Shown here in pieces: positions 17,578 through 27,452 of a stretch of 64,000 bases of DNA. The stretch is from Roseateles saccharophilus. Lineage in GTDB: Bacteria > Pseudomonadota > Gammaproteobacteria > Burkholderiales > Burkholderiaceae_C. How positions within the stretch are numbered: the stretch's first letter is position 1; every line of letters starts with the position of its first letter. The position numbers were made by a program, and so were the translations under genes. A model generated the notes under the pieces. That model made no database searches. It was not told the origin of the DNA and saw nothing but the letters and a program-made list of their open reading frames with translations. Location of the stretch: assembly GCF_004342485.1 (NCBI RefSeq), contig NZ_SMBU01000001.1:310001-374000 (forward strand), read 5' to 3'.

Positions 17578-20500
17578 TCAGGGCGCCGATGCGGCGCTCG
17601 CCGGCCGGGCCGCCGCCGGGTTCTCGACTTTCTCGACCTTGGGGTCGTCCCAGCTGCCGCTGATGTGGAATTCGCGCGTGCTGGCCGCGGCCACCGGGCG
17701 GCTCAGGATCAGCTGGGCCAGGAAGGCGCCGAGCGCGATGGCCGGGTTGATGGCCGCGTAGGCCAGCGAGGCGCCGCCCGCCGATACCTCGGGCACGATG
17801 ACGACGCGCAGGTTCTGCGTTTCGGCGGCGAGGTCGGTGCTGCCGTCCACCAGCACGGCGGCCTGCAGGCCGCGGATGCGGATGTTGTCGCTGCGGGCGA
17901 TGCCGGCGGCGATCTTCACGTCGCCGGTCACGCCGTCGAAGGTGAAGCCCTCGGCGAAGACGTCGCGGAAGTCCAGCAGCAGCCGGCGCGGCAGCGACTG
18001 CAGGCTGAGCACGCCCAGCAGCCGGCCCACGCCGGGCTCGGCCTTCAGGAAAGTACCGGTGTCGAGCTGGATGTTCAGCGCGCCGGCCATGCTGGGGTAG
18101 TGGGGCGACAGCGGCGAGCCGTCCCAGCCGACCTTGCCGGCCAGCACGCCCTTGCCGCCGCGCAGCACCTGGCCCTGGCCGAGGCGCTCCAGCAGCTTGC
18201 CGGCGTCGGCGATGTCGAGCTTCCAGTCGAGCTGGGTGCGGCGGCGGGCGTCGGCGTCGCCGCCCTTGATGGCGGTCCACAGCCCGCTGGCGCTCAGCGT
18301 CGCGTCCGGCGACTGGATCAGCAGCTTGTCCAGCTTCCAGTCGCGCGCGGCCGCGGGCGCCTGGGCCAGCACCTCCAGTCGGCCCAGCCGCTTGCCGCGC
18401 AGCTCGAAGTCGTCGACCTCGATGTCCAGCGACGGCAGCGGGCTGCTGCTGGCTGCGGGTTTGCCCGGGTCGATCAGCTCGCTGAAGGAGTCGGCCTCGG
18501 CGCGCGGCAGCGACAGCCGCGTGAGCCGCGCCTGCACGGCGTCCACGCTGCTGCCCCGGCCCAGGTTGACGCCGCGCAGCTCGATGCGGCCGGCCAGTTG
18601 CTCCGCGTCGATGGCGAGGCGCCAGACCGAGCCGTCGCGGGCGACCTGGGCGTTGACGCGGCCGAGCTGGCGGCCGCCGATCTTCAGCGCCTGGCTGCGC
18701 AGCACGATCTGGCCGGGCAGCAGGCCGGCGGCGTCGCCGTCGTCGCCGCCGCTGCCGCCACCGGCCAGCGCGCCCAGGCGCTGCTGCCAGGCGTCCAGGT
18801 CCAGCGCGGCCACATTGACCTGCAGCAGCACGCCGCTGGGCGGCAGCGCGGGCAGCCTGTCCTGCACGGCCAGCGCGCCGCGCAGCACATGCGAGCTGGC
18901 GCCCGAGATGTCGCGCTGCAACTGGGCCTGCAGCAGCGGCGCCGCGCTGGCGCCGACCTCTAGCCGGATCTCGTCGCGGCCGGCGGCCGTGGGCGTCATC
19001 AGCAGGCGCAGTGGCAGGGCCGCGTCGGCCTCCTTGCGCGCCGGCGCCGGCAGGTCCAGGCCCAGGCCCTGCAGGCTGCTGGCCACGCTGAGCTCGCTCT
19101 GGCCGTCCTTGCCGACGGCGAGCTGGAAGCGGTAGGCTGCCTGGCCGCTGGCGGCCTGGGCCAGCCGCGCGACGGCGCCCAGCTCGGGCGCGCGGCGCAG
19201 GCCCTCGGCCGTGGCCTGGCCCTGCACGGCGAAGCGCAGGCTGCCGTCGCGCTGGCTGCCGCCGTCGATGGCGGCGTCGCCGCCGAGCAGGCGCGCCGTC
19301 ATGCCGGCCAGCTGCAGGCCCTTGCGGTCGAAGTCGATGCGCCCGCGCGCGCCGGCCAGGGCCGGCAGCTCGGGGCGCAGCTTCAGGTCCACGCCACCGA
19401 GCTGCAGCTGGCCCTTGAGCGTCGTCTGGTTCACGTCGTCCAGCGGGATGGCGATGCCCAGCCTCAGCCCGGCGGGGCCCTGGGCCGTGGCCGTCGTGAG
19501 GGCATGGCCCAGCCATTCGTCCAGCGGCGAGCCGCGCACGAAGCGCAGCAGGTCGGCGCCGGCGCCGCGACCCGTGCCGTCCAGGGCCAGCACGCGGCCG
19601 TGTTGCAGGTCCTTGATGCCGCCGTTCACGCCGCTCAGCTCGTAGCCCAGCACCCGGGCGTGGCCGTTCCTGATCTGCATGCCCGCGCGCTCGAAGACGA
19701 GCTCGGCGTCCACGCCTTCCATCGCCGGCCAGTTGGTTCCGACCTCGCTGGGCGGCACATAGGCCAGCAGCACGCCCTGAGCCTGGGTCGCGACGCGGAA
19801 GATGCCGTTGGAGTGCGGGCCGTCGAAGGGGAAATCGTGGAGATCGCCCTTGATCCTGACGATGATGTTGCGCGCCTCGCCGCCCAGCACCGCCCGCGCG
19901 ACATAGCTGCGCGTGGCGGGCAGGCTTAGCGGGATGTAGCGGGCGATGCGGGTGGCCTCGGCGCGCTGGGCATGGCCGCTCAGGTCGAGATAGCCTGGTG
20001 TCGTTGCGCCGGCCGTGCGCCGCCACAGCACGTCGAAGTCGCCGCTCAGGTCGGGCGTCTGCAGCTGCAGGTTGCGCAGCTTCAGCTCGACCTCGCCGGC
20101 CGGCCTGGCGCCCGGCGCGGGCAGCTTCCAGCTCATCTGGGTGGCGAGCTTGGTGATGGGCAGGACGGGCTCCTCGAACAGTCCGGGCAGCTCGACCTCG
20201 CCCTGCTGTACCGCGAGGCGGGCGCTGCCGCCGCGCTCGTTGGCGTCGAGCTCCAGGCTGGCGCCGCGCAGGCCCGGGCGGCCGAGCTGGTCGGGCTGGG
20301 CCGCGGGCTTGGCCGCGATGGCCAGGCCGTCGAGCTGGGCCTTGACGCGGTAGCTCTTGGGCGCGTCCAGCGGGCCCTGCCACTGGCCGCCGAGCGCGGT
20401 CAGCACGCCGCGCGGCTCCAGCTCGGTCAGCAGCTGGTGGGCACGCTCGCCCAGCGGCAGGCGCTGCGCGATCTGTGCCATCAGCGCGAAGTCCAGGCGC

Positions 20501-21633
20501 TGGGCGTTGACCTCGCCGCCCAGCACCTCGTCGTTCTTGCCCAGCTGCAGGCTGACGCCCCAGTCCGAGCGCGGCCAGGCGATGCCGTCGCCGCTGACGA
20601 AGCCGAGCTGGCGGGCCTGCAGGCTGAGCCTGTCCTTGGCGCGTGCCAGGTCCAGGCGCCCTTCGATGTGGACCAGGTCCAGCTCGGGTGCGGACTCGAG
20701 CAGCTTCAGGCGCACCGAGCGCAGCGCCAGGTCCAGCGTCGCGCCGACGGGCTGGCCGTCCTTCAGGTCGGCCCAGGCGCGCACGGCGCCGTCGCCCTCG
20801 CTGAGCTGGAAGGGCAGGTCGACATGGCGGCGCAGCTGGCTCAGGTCGGCGCGCGGCAGGTCGGCGTAGAGCTGGCCGCTCCAGTGCTGGAACTGGCCGG
20901 GGCGCTTCAGCAGGCTCTGCGTGAAGCGGCCGCGCAGCGTGAAGCGCTGGCCCCAGTCCGTCGGCGGCGTGGCGTCCAGGCGCAGCGCGTGGCTGCGCAG
21001 GCCGTTGCGCATGACGAAGTTCAGCTCCGACAGCTCCAGCGGCCGAGCATCGGCGCGCTTTTCGTCCACCCAGCGCACGCGGCCGTGCACGATGGCCAGC
21101 TCGGGCTGGCTGAACAGCCAGTCCAGGCCGGCCTCGGTGGTGCCCGTGTCGGCTTGGCTCGCGGCGTCCAGACCCATGCCGCCGATGAAGATGCGGCCCT
21201 GGGCGTCGCGGCGGATGATCAGCTCGGGCGCGTCGATGAGGAGCTGGGAGAAGCGCGGCTCCAGCGCAAGCAGCGACTGGGCCGACAGCACGGCCGCGAC
21301 GCGCGGCAGCTGCAGGGCGGGGCGGCCGGCGGCGTCCAGCACGCGCACCTCGCCCAGCTCCATGCGCGGCATCCAGCCGCCCGACTCGACCCTGATGCGG
21401 CCGATGCGCAGCTCTACCCCCAGGGTCTTTGAGGCTTCCCTCTCCAGCCAGGGGCGCCATTCATCGGCGTGCGGGAGAATGGCCCAGTGCAATACGCTCC
21501 AAGCCACCACCCCGAGCGCCCACAGCAGGGCCAGCAGCAGCAGCGCCCAGCGCAGCGCCTGCCAGCACAGGCGCAAAGGCCAGCCAGCGGCGCGGGAGCA
21601 ATGGTGGAGGGCGGCCGAGAAGAAGTCAGACAC
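17578..21633 (-). CDS. yhdP: YhdP-family (AsmA/TamB-like) phospholipid transport-associated protein
   Basis: A very large (1351 residues) protein of the YhdP/TIGR02099 type, members of the AsmA-like group now viewed as inter-membrane lipid bridges. There is one N-terminal membrane anchor (about residues 26-50, rich in Leu/Ala/Trp), then a long periplasmic beta-rich region with the repeated pattern of DUF3971/AsmA-like strands (for example LELSELNFVMRNG and DVFAEGFTFDGVTGDVKIAAG), ending with NPAIALGAFLAQLILSRPV and a short charged tail. It starts with GTG at 21633, giving MSDFFSAALHHC. Length is close to E. coli YhdP (about 1270). It is divergent from glnE with 52 bases between the starts. 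Confidence 0.88.
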   Translation of the reverse strand: MSDFFSAALHHCSRAAGWPLRLCWQALRWALLLLALLWALGVVAWSVLHWAILPHADEWRPWLEREASKTLGVELRIGRIRVESGGWMPRMELGEVRVLDAAGRPALQLPRVAAVLSAQSLLALEPRFSQLLIDAPELIIRRDAQGRIFIGGMGLDAASQADTGTTEAGLDWLFSQPELAIVHGRVRWVDEKRADARPLELSELNFVMRNGLRSHALRLDATPPTDWGQRFTLRGRFTQSLLKRPGQFQHWSGQLYADLPRADLSQLRRHVDLPFQLSEGDGAVRAWADLKDGQPVGATLDLALRSVRLKLLESAPELDLVHIEGRLDLARAKDRLSLQARQLGFVSGDGIAWPRSDWGVSLQLGKNDEVLGGEVNAQRLDFALMAQIAQRLPLGERAHQLLTELEPRGVLTALGGQWQGPLDAPKSYRVKAQLDGLAIAAKPAAQPDQLGRPGLRGASLELDANERGGSARLAVQQGEVELPGLFEEPVLPITKLATQMSWKLPAPGARPAGEVELKLRNLQLQTPDLSGDFDVLWRRTAGATTPGYLDLSGHAQRAEATRIARYIPLSLPATRSYVARAVLGGEARNIIVRIKGDLHDFPFDGPHSNGIFRVATQAQGVLLAYVPPSEVGTNWPAMEGVDAELVFERAGMQIRNGHARVLGYELSGVNGGIKDLQHGRVLALDGTGRGAGADLLRFVRGSPLDEWLGHALTTATAQGPAGLRLGIAIPLDDVNQTTLKGQLQLGGVDLKLRPELPALAGARGRIDFDRKGLQLAGMTARLLGGDAAIDGGSQRDGSLRFAVQGQATAEGLRRAPELGAVARLAQAASGQAAYRFQLAVGKDGQSELSVASSLQGLGLDLPAPARKEADAALPLRLLMTPTAAGRDEIRLEVGASAAPLLQAQLQRDISGASSHVLRGALAVQDRLPALPPSGVLLQVNVAALDLDAWQQRLGALAGGGSGGDDGDAAGLLPGQIVLRSQALKIGGRQLGRVNAQVARDGSVWRLAIDAEQLAGRIELRGVNLGRGSSVDAVQARLTRLSLPRAEADSFSELIDPGKPAASSSPLPSLDIEVDDFELRGKRLGRLEVLAQAPAAARDWKLDKLLIQSPDATLSASGLWTAIKGGDADARRRTQLDWKLDIADAGKLLERLGQGQVLRGGKGVLAGKVGWDGSPLSPHYPSMAGALNIQLDTGTFLKAEPGVGRLLGVLSLQSLPRRLLLDFRDVFAEGFTFDGVTGDVKIAAGIARSDNIRIRGLQAAVLVDGSTDLAAETQNLRVVIVPEVSAGGASLAYAAINPAIALGAFLAQLILSRPVAAASTREFHISGSWDDPKVEKVENPAAARPASAASAP

Positions 21634-21685
21634 GTTGTCTCTGGGGCACGTGGGAACCGGCCGGCAGGCAATCTAGCACAGGGTC

Positions 21686-24418
21686 ATGAGCGAACTGTTT
21701 CCCGTCGTTGCTGAACACAGCCGCTATGTGCAGCGCGTGCGCCGCCGCTATGCGGCCGAGCTGGCGCTGCTGCCGGCGGGCCTGCCCGACCGGGCCGTCA
21801 TCGCCGCGCTGATCGAGACCCTGCTCGCCGGCCGGCCCCAGCCGTCACTGGCGAGCGCGCTGCGCGTGGCCCGCCACCTGGTGCTGGAGCGGCTGGCGGT
21901 GCTGGACATCGAGCAGGGTGCGAGCGTGGACGACGTGACGCTGGCCATGACCCATCTGGCCGAGGTCACGCTGGACATTGCGCTGCGTGCGGCCCGTGCC
22001 GAACTGGACGCCATCCACGGCGAGCCGCGCACGGCCGACGGCCGGGACATCGCCTTCTGGGTGCTGGGCATGGGCAAGCTCGGCGCGCGCGAGCTCAATG
22101 TGTCGTCGGACATCGACCTCATCTACGTCTACGAGGACGACGGTGCCACCCATGGCCCGCGGCCGGTCTCGGCCCACGAGTATTTCTCGTCGGTCGCCAA
22201 GCGCCTGTACGCGCTGATCGGCGACGTGACCGACGACGGCCAGGTCTTCCGCGTCGACCTGGCGCTGCGGCCCAACGGCAAGAGCGGCCCGCCGGTCGTC
22301 AGCCTGGCCATGCTGGAGGAGTATTTCTTCGTGCAGGGCCGCGAGTGGGAGCGCTTCGCCTGGCTGAAGAGCCGCGTCGTCGCGCCGCTGTCCGGCCCTG
22401 GCGCGCCGGGCGATGCGCGCACGCTGGCCCTGCGCCAGCTCGTCACGCCCTTCGTCTACCGCCGCTACCTGGACTACGGCGTGTTCGAGGGCCTGCGCCA
22501 GCTGCACGGCAAGATCCGCAGCGAGGCCAAGGCGCGCGCCGCCGGCCGGCCCGAGCGCGCCAACGACGTGAAGCTGTCGCGCGGCGGCATTCGCGAGATC
22601 GAGTTCATCGTGCAGCTGCTGCAGGTCGTGCGCGGCGGGCAGTTCCCCGAGATCCGCACCCGCTCCACCGTCAAGGCCCTGGCACAGCTCGCCGCCGGCG
22701 GGCTGATGAAGGCCGAGACGGCGCAGCGGCTGTCCGAGGCCTACGTCTTCCTGCGCCGCGTCGAGCACCGCATCCAGTTCCTCGACGACCAGCAGACCCA
22801 TTGCCTGCCCCAGGCCGACGCCGACCTGGCCTGGATCGCCGCGTCGATGGGTCTGAAGTGCAGTCGCGAGACCTGTGAGCTCTTCGAGCAGCTCGGCGAG
22901 GTGCGCGAGCTTGTCGCCACCGAGTTCGACGCGTTGCTGCATGAGGGCGGAGCGCCCAAGCCCGGCGGCTGCCGCGGCGGCCAGTGCGGCGGCCCCAGGC
23001 CGACCGTGGACGGCGACGAGTTCCTGCAGAGCCTGCCGGCTCCGCTGGCCAGCGCCGTGCGCCGCCTGGCCGAGACGCCGCGCGTGCAGGGCCTGCGCGA
23101 GGAGTCGCGCCAGCGCCTCGCCAAGCTCTTCTACCGCGCGGCCCAGGCCGTGACGGCCCAGGAATGCTCGCTGGGCGCGGCGCTGCGCTTCGTCGACTGG
23201 GTCGAGCCTCTGCTGCGCCGCGAGAGCTATCTCGCGCTGCTCGTCGAGCGCCCCGCCGTGCAGCAGCGCCTGCTGCGCCTGCTGGACCTGGCACGCTGGC
23301 CGATGCGCTATCTGATGCAGCACCCCGGCGTCATCGACGAGCTGGCCGACCCGCTGCTGCTGACCGCCCGCTTCGACCGCGAGGCCTTCATCGCCGACCT
23401 GCTGGACCGAGAGCGCGGCTGGCAGCGCAGCGGCGAGGCCGACGAGGAGGCGCTGCTGGACACGCTGCGCCGCGCTCACCACGCCGAGGTCTTCCGCACG
23501 CTGGTGCGCGACGTCGAGGGCCGCATCACCGTCGAGCAGGTGGCCGACGACCTGTCGCTGCTGGCCGATGCCGTGCTGCAGATCGCCATCCAATGGGCCT
23601 GGGCCCGCTTCGGCAAGGCCCACCGCGCGCAGCCGCGCCTGGCCGTCATTGCCTACGGCAAGCTTGGCGGCAAGGAGCTGGGCTATGGCGGCGACCTGGA
23701 TGTCGTCTTCGTCTTCGACGACGAGGACGAGAACGCGGCCGAGATCTACGGTGCCTTCGTGCGCCGCCTCATCACCTGGCTGACGCTGCGCACCGCGGCC
23801 GGCGAGCTCTTCGACATCGACACCGCGCTGCGGCCCAACGGCAACTCGGGCCTGCTGGTCACGTCGCTGGCCCATTTCGAGGCCTACCAGACCGGGCGTG
23901 GCAGCAACACCGCCTGGACCTGGGAGCACCAGGCCATCACGCGGGCGCGCTTCTGCGCCGGCGATGCCGACCTGGCCGAGCATTGCGAGGCGGTGCGCCG
24001 GCAGGTGCTGACGGCGCCGCGAGATACCGAGGCGCTGCGACGCGAGGTGCAGGCCATGCGCGAGAAGGTGCGCGCGGCGCGGCCGGTCAAGGATGGCCTG
24101 TTCGACGTGAAGCACAGCGAGGGCGGCATGATGGATGCCGAGTTCGCGCTGCAGACCCTGGTGCTGGCCAATGGCGCGAACCACCCGGAGCTGCTCGACA
24201 ACCTCGGCAATATCGCGCTGCTGCAGCGCTGCGAGGCGGTCGGCTTGCTGCCTGCGGGCGTGGGGGTTGGGGCGGCGAACGCGTATCGCGAGCTGCGGCG
24301 GGTGCAGCATCGGGCGAGACTGGATGAGCAGTCGACGGCGCTGGATGCGGAGGCGGCGGTACCGCTGGCTGTTCACCGCGATGCGGTGAAGGCGCTGTGG
24401 CTCGCGGTGTTCGCTTAG
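21686..24418 (+). CDS. glnE: Bifunctional glutamine synthetase adenylyltransferase/adenylyl-removing enzyme
   Basis: GlnE adds or removes AMP on glutamine synthetase in response to PII signalling. The 910-residue protein has two nucleotidyltransferase domains: the N-terminal deadenylylating one with LNVSSDIDLIYVYED (about 137-151) and the C-terminal adenylylating one with YGGDLDVVFVFDDED (about 668-682). Each is followed by its helical GlnD-type regulatory region; DVKHSEGGMMDAEFALQTLVL belongs to the second. A Gly/Cys-rich insert (about 415-432, GGAPKPGGCRGGQCGG) sits in the linker and looks lineage-specific. ATG at 21686. Confidence 0.95.
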   Translation: MSELFPVVAEHSRYVQRVRRRYAAELALLPAGLPDRAVIAALIETLLAGRPQPSLASALRVARHLVLERLAVLDIEQGASVDDVTLAMTHLAEVTLDIALRAARAELDAIHGEPRTADGRDIAFWVLGMGKLGARELNVSSDIDLIYVYEDDGATHGPRPVSAHEYFSSVAKRLYALIGDVTDDGQVFRVDLALRPNGKSGPPVVSLAMLEEYFFVQGREWERFAWLKSRVVAPLSGPGAPGDARTLALRQLVTPFVYRRYLDYGVFEGLRQLHGKIRSEAKARAAGRPERANDVKLSRGGIREIEFIVQLLQVVRGGQFPEIRTRSTVKALAQLAAGGLMKAETAQRLSEAYVFLRRVEHRIQFLDDQQTHCLPQADADLAWIAASMGLKCSRETCELFEQLGEVRELVATEFDALLHEGGAPKPGGCRGGQCGGPRPTVDGDEFLQSLPAPLASAVRRLAETPRVQGLREESRQRLAKLFYRAAQAVTAQECSLGAALRFVDWVEPLLRRESYLALLVERPAVQQRLLRLLDLARWPMRYLMQHPGVIDELADPLLLTARFDREAFIADLLDRERGWQRSGEADEEALLDTLRRAHHAEVFRTLVRDVEGRITVEQVADDLSLLADAVLQIAIQWAWARFGKAHRAQPRLAVIAYGKLGGKELGYGGDLDVVFVFDDEDENAAEIYGAFVRRLITWLTLRTAAGELFDIDTALRPNGNSGLLVTSLAHFEAYQTGRGSNTAWTWEHQAITRARFCAGDADLAEHCEAVRRQVLTAPRDTEALRREVQAMREKVRAARPVKDGLFDVKHSEGGMMDAEFALQTLVLANGANHPELLDNLGNIALLQRCEAVGLLPAGVGVGAANAYRELRRVQHRARLDEQSTALDAEAAVPLAVHRDAVKALWLAVFA

Positions 24419-24473
24419 TGGACCGGCCCGGCCGATCTCCCGACCTGGCGAACTCCGGGCCTGGGCCTCGCCC

Positions 24474-25040
24474 ATGACGCGATCGTCGAGCTGGCTCGCA
24501 CTCTGCGCCGCATTCGCCCTGCTGTGCCTGCTGAACTGGCCCCTGCCGCGTGAAGCCGTCGACTGGCAGCCCGCGCTCTTCGCCACTCAACCCTGGCGCG
24601 CCCTCAGTGCCGCCTTCGTCCACTGGACCCCCATCCACCTCGCCGCCAACCTCGCCGGCTGCGCCGTGCTCGCGCTGCTCGGCTGGCGCGCGGCCCTGGG
24701 GCCGCGTGAAGCCGTCGCCGGCCTGATCGCGCTGCCGCTGACCCAGCTGGCCCTGCTGCTGCGCCCCGAACTGCTGCACTATGCCGGCCTGTCCGGCGCA
24801 CTGCATGCGCTGACGGCCATCGCGGCGCTCAGCCTCGTCGCGCGGGGCGGGCGCGAACGCCTGATCGGTGCCGGCATCGCTCTCGGTCTTGCCGTCAAGC
24901 TCACGCTCGAACAGCCGCTGGGCCCCGTGCTGCGTCCCACGCCCGGCTTCGACTTCCCGGTCGCGCCCTTCGCCCATCTCGGCGGCGCCCTCGCCGGCGC
25001 GCTGGCCTGGCGGCTGACAATGCGACGACGCAAAGAATGA
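24474..25040 (+). CDS. Rhombosortase-like rhomboid intramembrane serine protease
   Basis: A 188-residue membrane protein resembling rhombosortases, rhomboid-family proteases that cut GlyGly-CTERM tails of exported proteins. Visible features are VHWTPIHLAANLAG (49-62) with the conserved His and Asn of rhomboids, the catalytic serine motif GLSGALHAL with Ser107, and the catalytic His168 in PFAHLGGALAGAL. About five hydrophobic segments fit. The size is much smaller than GlpG-type rhomboids, which favours rhombosortase. No GlyGly-CTERM substrate is encoded in the window. It is followed 9 bases later by a DUF3052-like gene. Confidence 0.8.
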   Translation: MTRSSSWLALCAAFALLCLLNWPLPREAVDWQPALFATQPWRALSAAFVHWTPIHLAANLAGCAVLALLGWRAALGPREAVAGLIALPLTQLALLLRPELLHYAGLSGALHALTAIAALSLVARGGRERLIGAGIALGLAVKLTLEQPLGPVLRPTPGFDFPVAPFAHLGGALAGALAWRLTMRRRKE

Positions 25041-25049
25041 GGAGCCCGC

Positions 25050-25682
25050 ATGGGACGTGAAGCCAGCTGTACCGCCCGTGTGGGCCAAGAGGCCGCCGAG
25101 GTCGATGCCCTGCTCGAATCGACCACCGTCGTGCTGCGCGGCGCGCTGAAGCGCCGCTGGGACATCGCCGCGCTGCAGAACCTGAGCGTCGAAGGCGAGG
25201 AACTGCGCTTCGACGCGGACGGCGATGCCGTAGCTCTCGTGCTGGGCGAGAAGGAAGCCCAGCGCTGGCTGAAGAAGCTGCAGACCCCGCCGCCCACGCT
25301 GGCCGCCAAGCTCGGCGTCAGCGCCGAGAACCCGGCCCTGCTGATCGGCCCCACCGTGGGCACGCTGGATCCGGCCCTCGCCGAGGCCCTGGCCGGCGGC
25401 ATCACGACCAATGTGCGCGAGGCGCGCATGCTGGTGGCCGTGCTGAGCAAGCCCTCCGAGCTGGAGCGCATGGCCGAGTTCCACGCGACGATGATCTGCA
25501 AGACCGTCTGGGTCGTGTACCCCAAGGGCCCGGGCGCCAGCCCGTCGGAGGCCGAGGTGCGCACGGCGATGCGCGGCTGGGGCTATGTGGACAACAAGAC
25601 CAGCGCGGTGTCGGACAAGCTGACGGCGACGCGCTATGTGCTGACCCAGCCGCCCGCGAAGAAGCGCGTGCGCAACCGCTAG
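25050..25682 (+). CDS. Uncharacterised DUF3052-like protein
   Basis: A 210-residue soluble protein of unknown function. The second half (TLAAKLGVSAENPALLIG and TVWVVYPKG, then GYVDNKTSAVSDKLTATRYVL) recalls the DUF3052 pattern, in which a putative small globular domain has 'A-KLG' near its start and 'W-V-PK' near the end. The N-terminal 90 residues add a separate charged segment (ALKRRWDIAALQNLSVEGEE). No catalytic motif is evident. A good ribosome binding site (GAGGAG) precedes ATG 25050. It is probably cotranscribed with the rhombosortase-like gene. The family assignment is by eye only. Confidence 0.6.
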   Translation: MGREASCTARVGQEAAEVDALLESTTVVLRGALKRRWDIAALQNLSVEGEELRFDADGDAVALVLGEKEAQRWLKKLQTPPPTLAAKLGVSAENPALLIGPTVGTLDPALAEALAGGITTNVREARMLVAVLSKPSELERMAEFHATMICKTVWVVYPKGPGASPSEAEVRTAMRGWGYVDNKTSAVSDKLTATRYVLTQPPAKKRVRNR

Positions 25683-25690
25683 CTGTTCGG

Positions 25691-27391
25691 TCAGTTGATC
25701 GCCAGCCGGTCCCGCAGCATCAGCACGAGATCGGTCTTCGCGACATGGCCGAGCAGGCGTCCGGCCGCGTCGAGCACCGGCAGGCGCTCGCCCGGGTGGC
25801 TCTCGAACACCTGCAGCACCTCCCACAGCGGCATGTCCTCGCGCAGGCGCGGGTAGCGCGGCTGCAGCAGGTCCGCCGGCCAGGGGCCGGCCGGGTCGTG
25901 TGGCGCCTTCAGCCGGGCCGCCAGCTCGTGCAGCGCGATGACGCCCTCGAAATGCCGTTGCGCGTCCAGCACATAGACATGGCGCCAGCGGCTCTCCAGC
26001 AGGCGCTGCTCCACCTCGGCGATGCTGGCGCCCGGGCCGATGCAGCAGCTGTCGGTGCGCAGCAGGTCGCCCGCGGTGGCGAGCCGCGGGTCGGTGGCCG
26101 CCTTGGCGCGCTGCGAGGACGCATAGACCGAGTCCGGCCGCAACAGCCGCGACAGCGACACGGCCAGCACGCAGGCCAGCATCAGCGGCGCCACCACGCG
26201 GTAGTTCTCGGTCATCTCGAAGATCATCAGCAGCGACGTCAGCGGCGCATGCGTGCTGGCCGCCAGGAAGGCGCCCATGCCGATGGCGGCGCCGACCGGC
26301 ATCGGCAGCGCGGCCGGAAACACCAGCCCGGCGACGACGGTGAACAGCGCACCGCTGACCGCGCCCACGAACAGCGTCGGCGTGAAGATGCCGCCGACAG
26401 CGCCGGAGCCGGTGGTCGCGGCCACGGCCCCGACCTTGAGCAGCAGCACCAGCAGCAGGGCCTGCCAGGGCCAGCCGCCCTGCAGCACGCTGTCGACGAC
26501 GCTGAAGCCATTGCCCCAGACCTGCGGGGCCTGCAGCGACAGCAGGCCCACCAGCAGGCCACCGAGGGCCAGCTTCAAGGGCCGCGCGAGCTGCCAGCGG
26601 CCGAAGGCGGCCTTGGCGCGGTCCAGCAGCCACAGGTAGAGCGGCGCGCCCAGCCCCGCCAGCAGGCCCAGCACGCCGCACAGGAATAAGCCCGGCCCGC
26701 CCAGCGGGGCGACCTCCGGCATGCGGTAGAGCGAATGCGCGCCGGTCAGGCCCGCCAGCGTCAGGTGGGCCGTCACCGACGCGATCAGCAGCGGCGCCAG
26801 CGTCTCGGTGGACAGCGACTGCAGCACGATCTCCGCGATGAAGAGGGCGCCGGCGATCGGCGTGCCATAGGCCGTGGTGAGGCCGGCGGCGGCCGCGCAG
26901 GCGACCAGCAGGCGCCGGCGCGCGACCGGCATGCCGCGCCACCTGGCCAGCACGGAGCCGGTCAGCGCGGCCAGCTGCACCATCGGGCCCTCGCGGCCGA
27001 TCGCGCCGCCGCTGGCCACCGTGCACAGCGAGGACAGCGCGCGCAGCAGCGAGCTACGCGTGCCGAGTTCGCCGCGCCCGAGCACCACCGCCTCCATGTA
27101 GTCGCCGTGGGGCGCGTGAGGCTGGCGCGCCTCCCAGGCCAGCACCGCGCCGGCCAGCAGGCCGCCAAGGGTGGGCGCTGCCAGGCGCAGCCAGCCGGGC
27201 AGCGATTCCGCCGCCTGCACCAGGCCGTCGGTGCCGTAGAGCAACTGCTCCAGCCCCACCAGGCAGGCGCGGAAACCCAGCGTCGCCAGCGCGCCGGTGA
27301 TGCCGACGACGGCGGCCCAGGCAAGCGTGCGCTGCCAGTCGGTGGGGCGCAGCCGGAGCAGCAGCAGGGCGGGTTCGAAGAACTTGCGCAT
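25691..27391 (-). CDS. ClC-family chloride channel/antiporter with CBS domains
   Basis: A 566-residue inner-membrane ClC protein: a membrane part of about 420 residues plus two C-terminal CBS domains (about 430-560, including LLESRWRHVYVLD and SHPGERLPVLDAAGRLLG). The selectivity and gating motifs are present: GREGP (132-136) with gating Glu134 and GGIFTP (333-338). By eye the second Glu of the E. coli ClcA pair (E203, the internal proton acceptor) is Ile188 here, within FIAEIV, so proton coupling may differ. ATG 27391 (MRKFFEP) is preferred over an alternative start 36 bases upstream. Confidence 0.9.
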   Translation of the reverse strand: MRKFFEPALLLLRLRPTDWQRTLAWAAVVGITGALATLGFRACLVGLEQLLYGTDGLVQAAESLPGWLRLAAPTLGGLLAGAVLAWEARQPHAPHGDYMEAVVLGRGELGTRSSLLRALSSLCTVASGGAIGREGPMVQLAALTGSVLARWRGMPVARRRLLVACAAAAGLTTAYGTPIAGALFIAEIVLQSLSTETLAPLLIASVTAHLTLAGLTGAHSLYRMPEVAPLGGPGLFLCGVLGLLAGLGAPLYLWLLDRAKAAFGRWQLARPLKLALGGLLVGLLSLQAPQVWGNGFSVVDSVLQGGWPWQALLLVLLLKVGAVAATTGSGAVGGIFTPTLFVGAVSGALFTVVAGLVFPAALPMPVGAAIGMGAFLAASTHAPLTSLLMIFEMTENYRVVAPLMLACVLAVSLSRLLRPDSVYASSQRAKAATDPRLATAGDLLRTDSCCIGPGASIAEVEQRLLESRWRHVYVLDAQRHFEGVIALHELAARLKAPHDPAGPWPADLLQPRYPRLREDMPLWEVLQVFESHPGERLPVLDAAGRLLGHVAKTDLVLMLRDRLAIN

Positions 27392-27452
27392 CGGGCCGGG
27401 AGCGTAGCGGATGCTCGCCGGCCGCAACGCGGCATGCGGCCCCGCGGGGCGC

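Noticed and set aside
17369-21460. Second minus-strand open frame of 1363 codons over the YhdP-like gene
   Set aside because: Out-of-frame reading of the YhdP-like coding sequence with Arg/Ala/Pro-rich low-complexity content.
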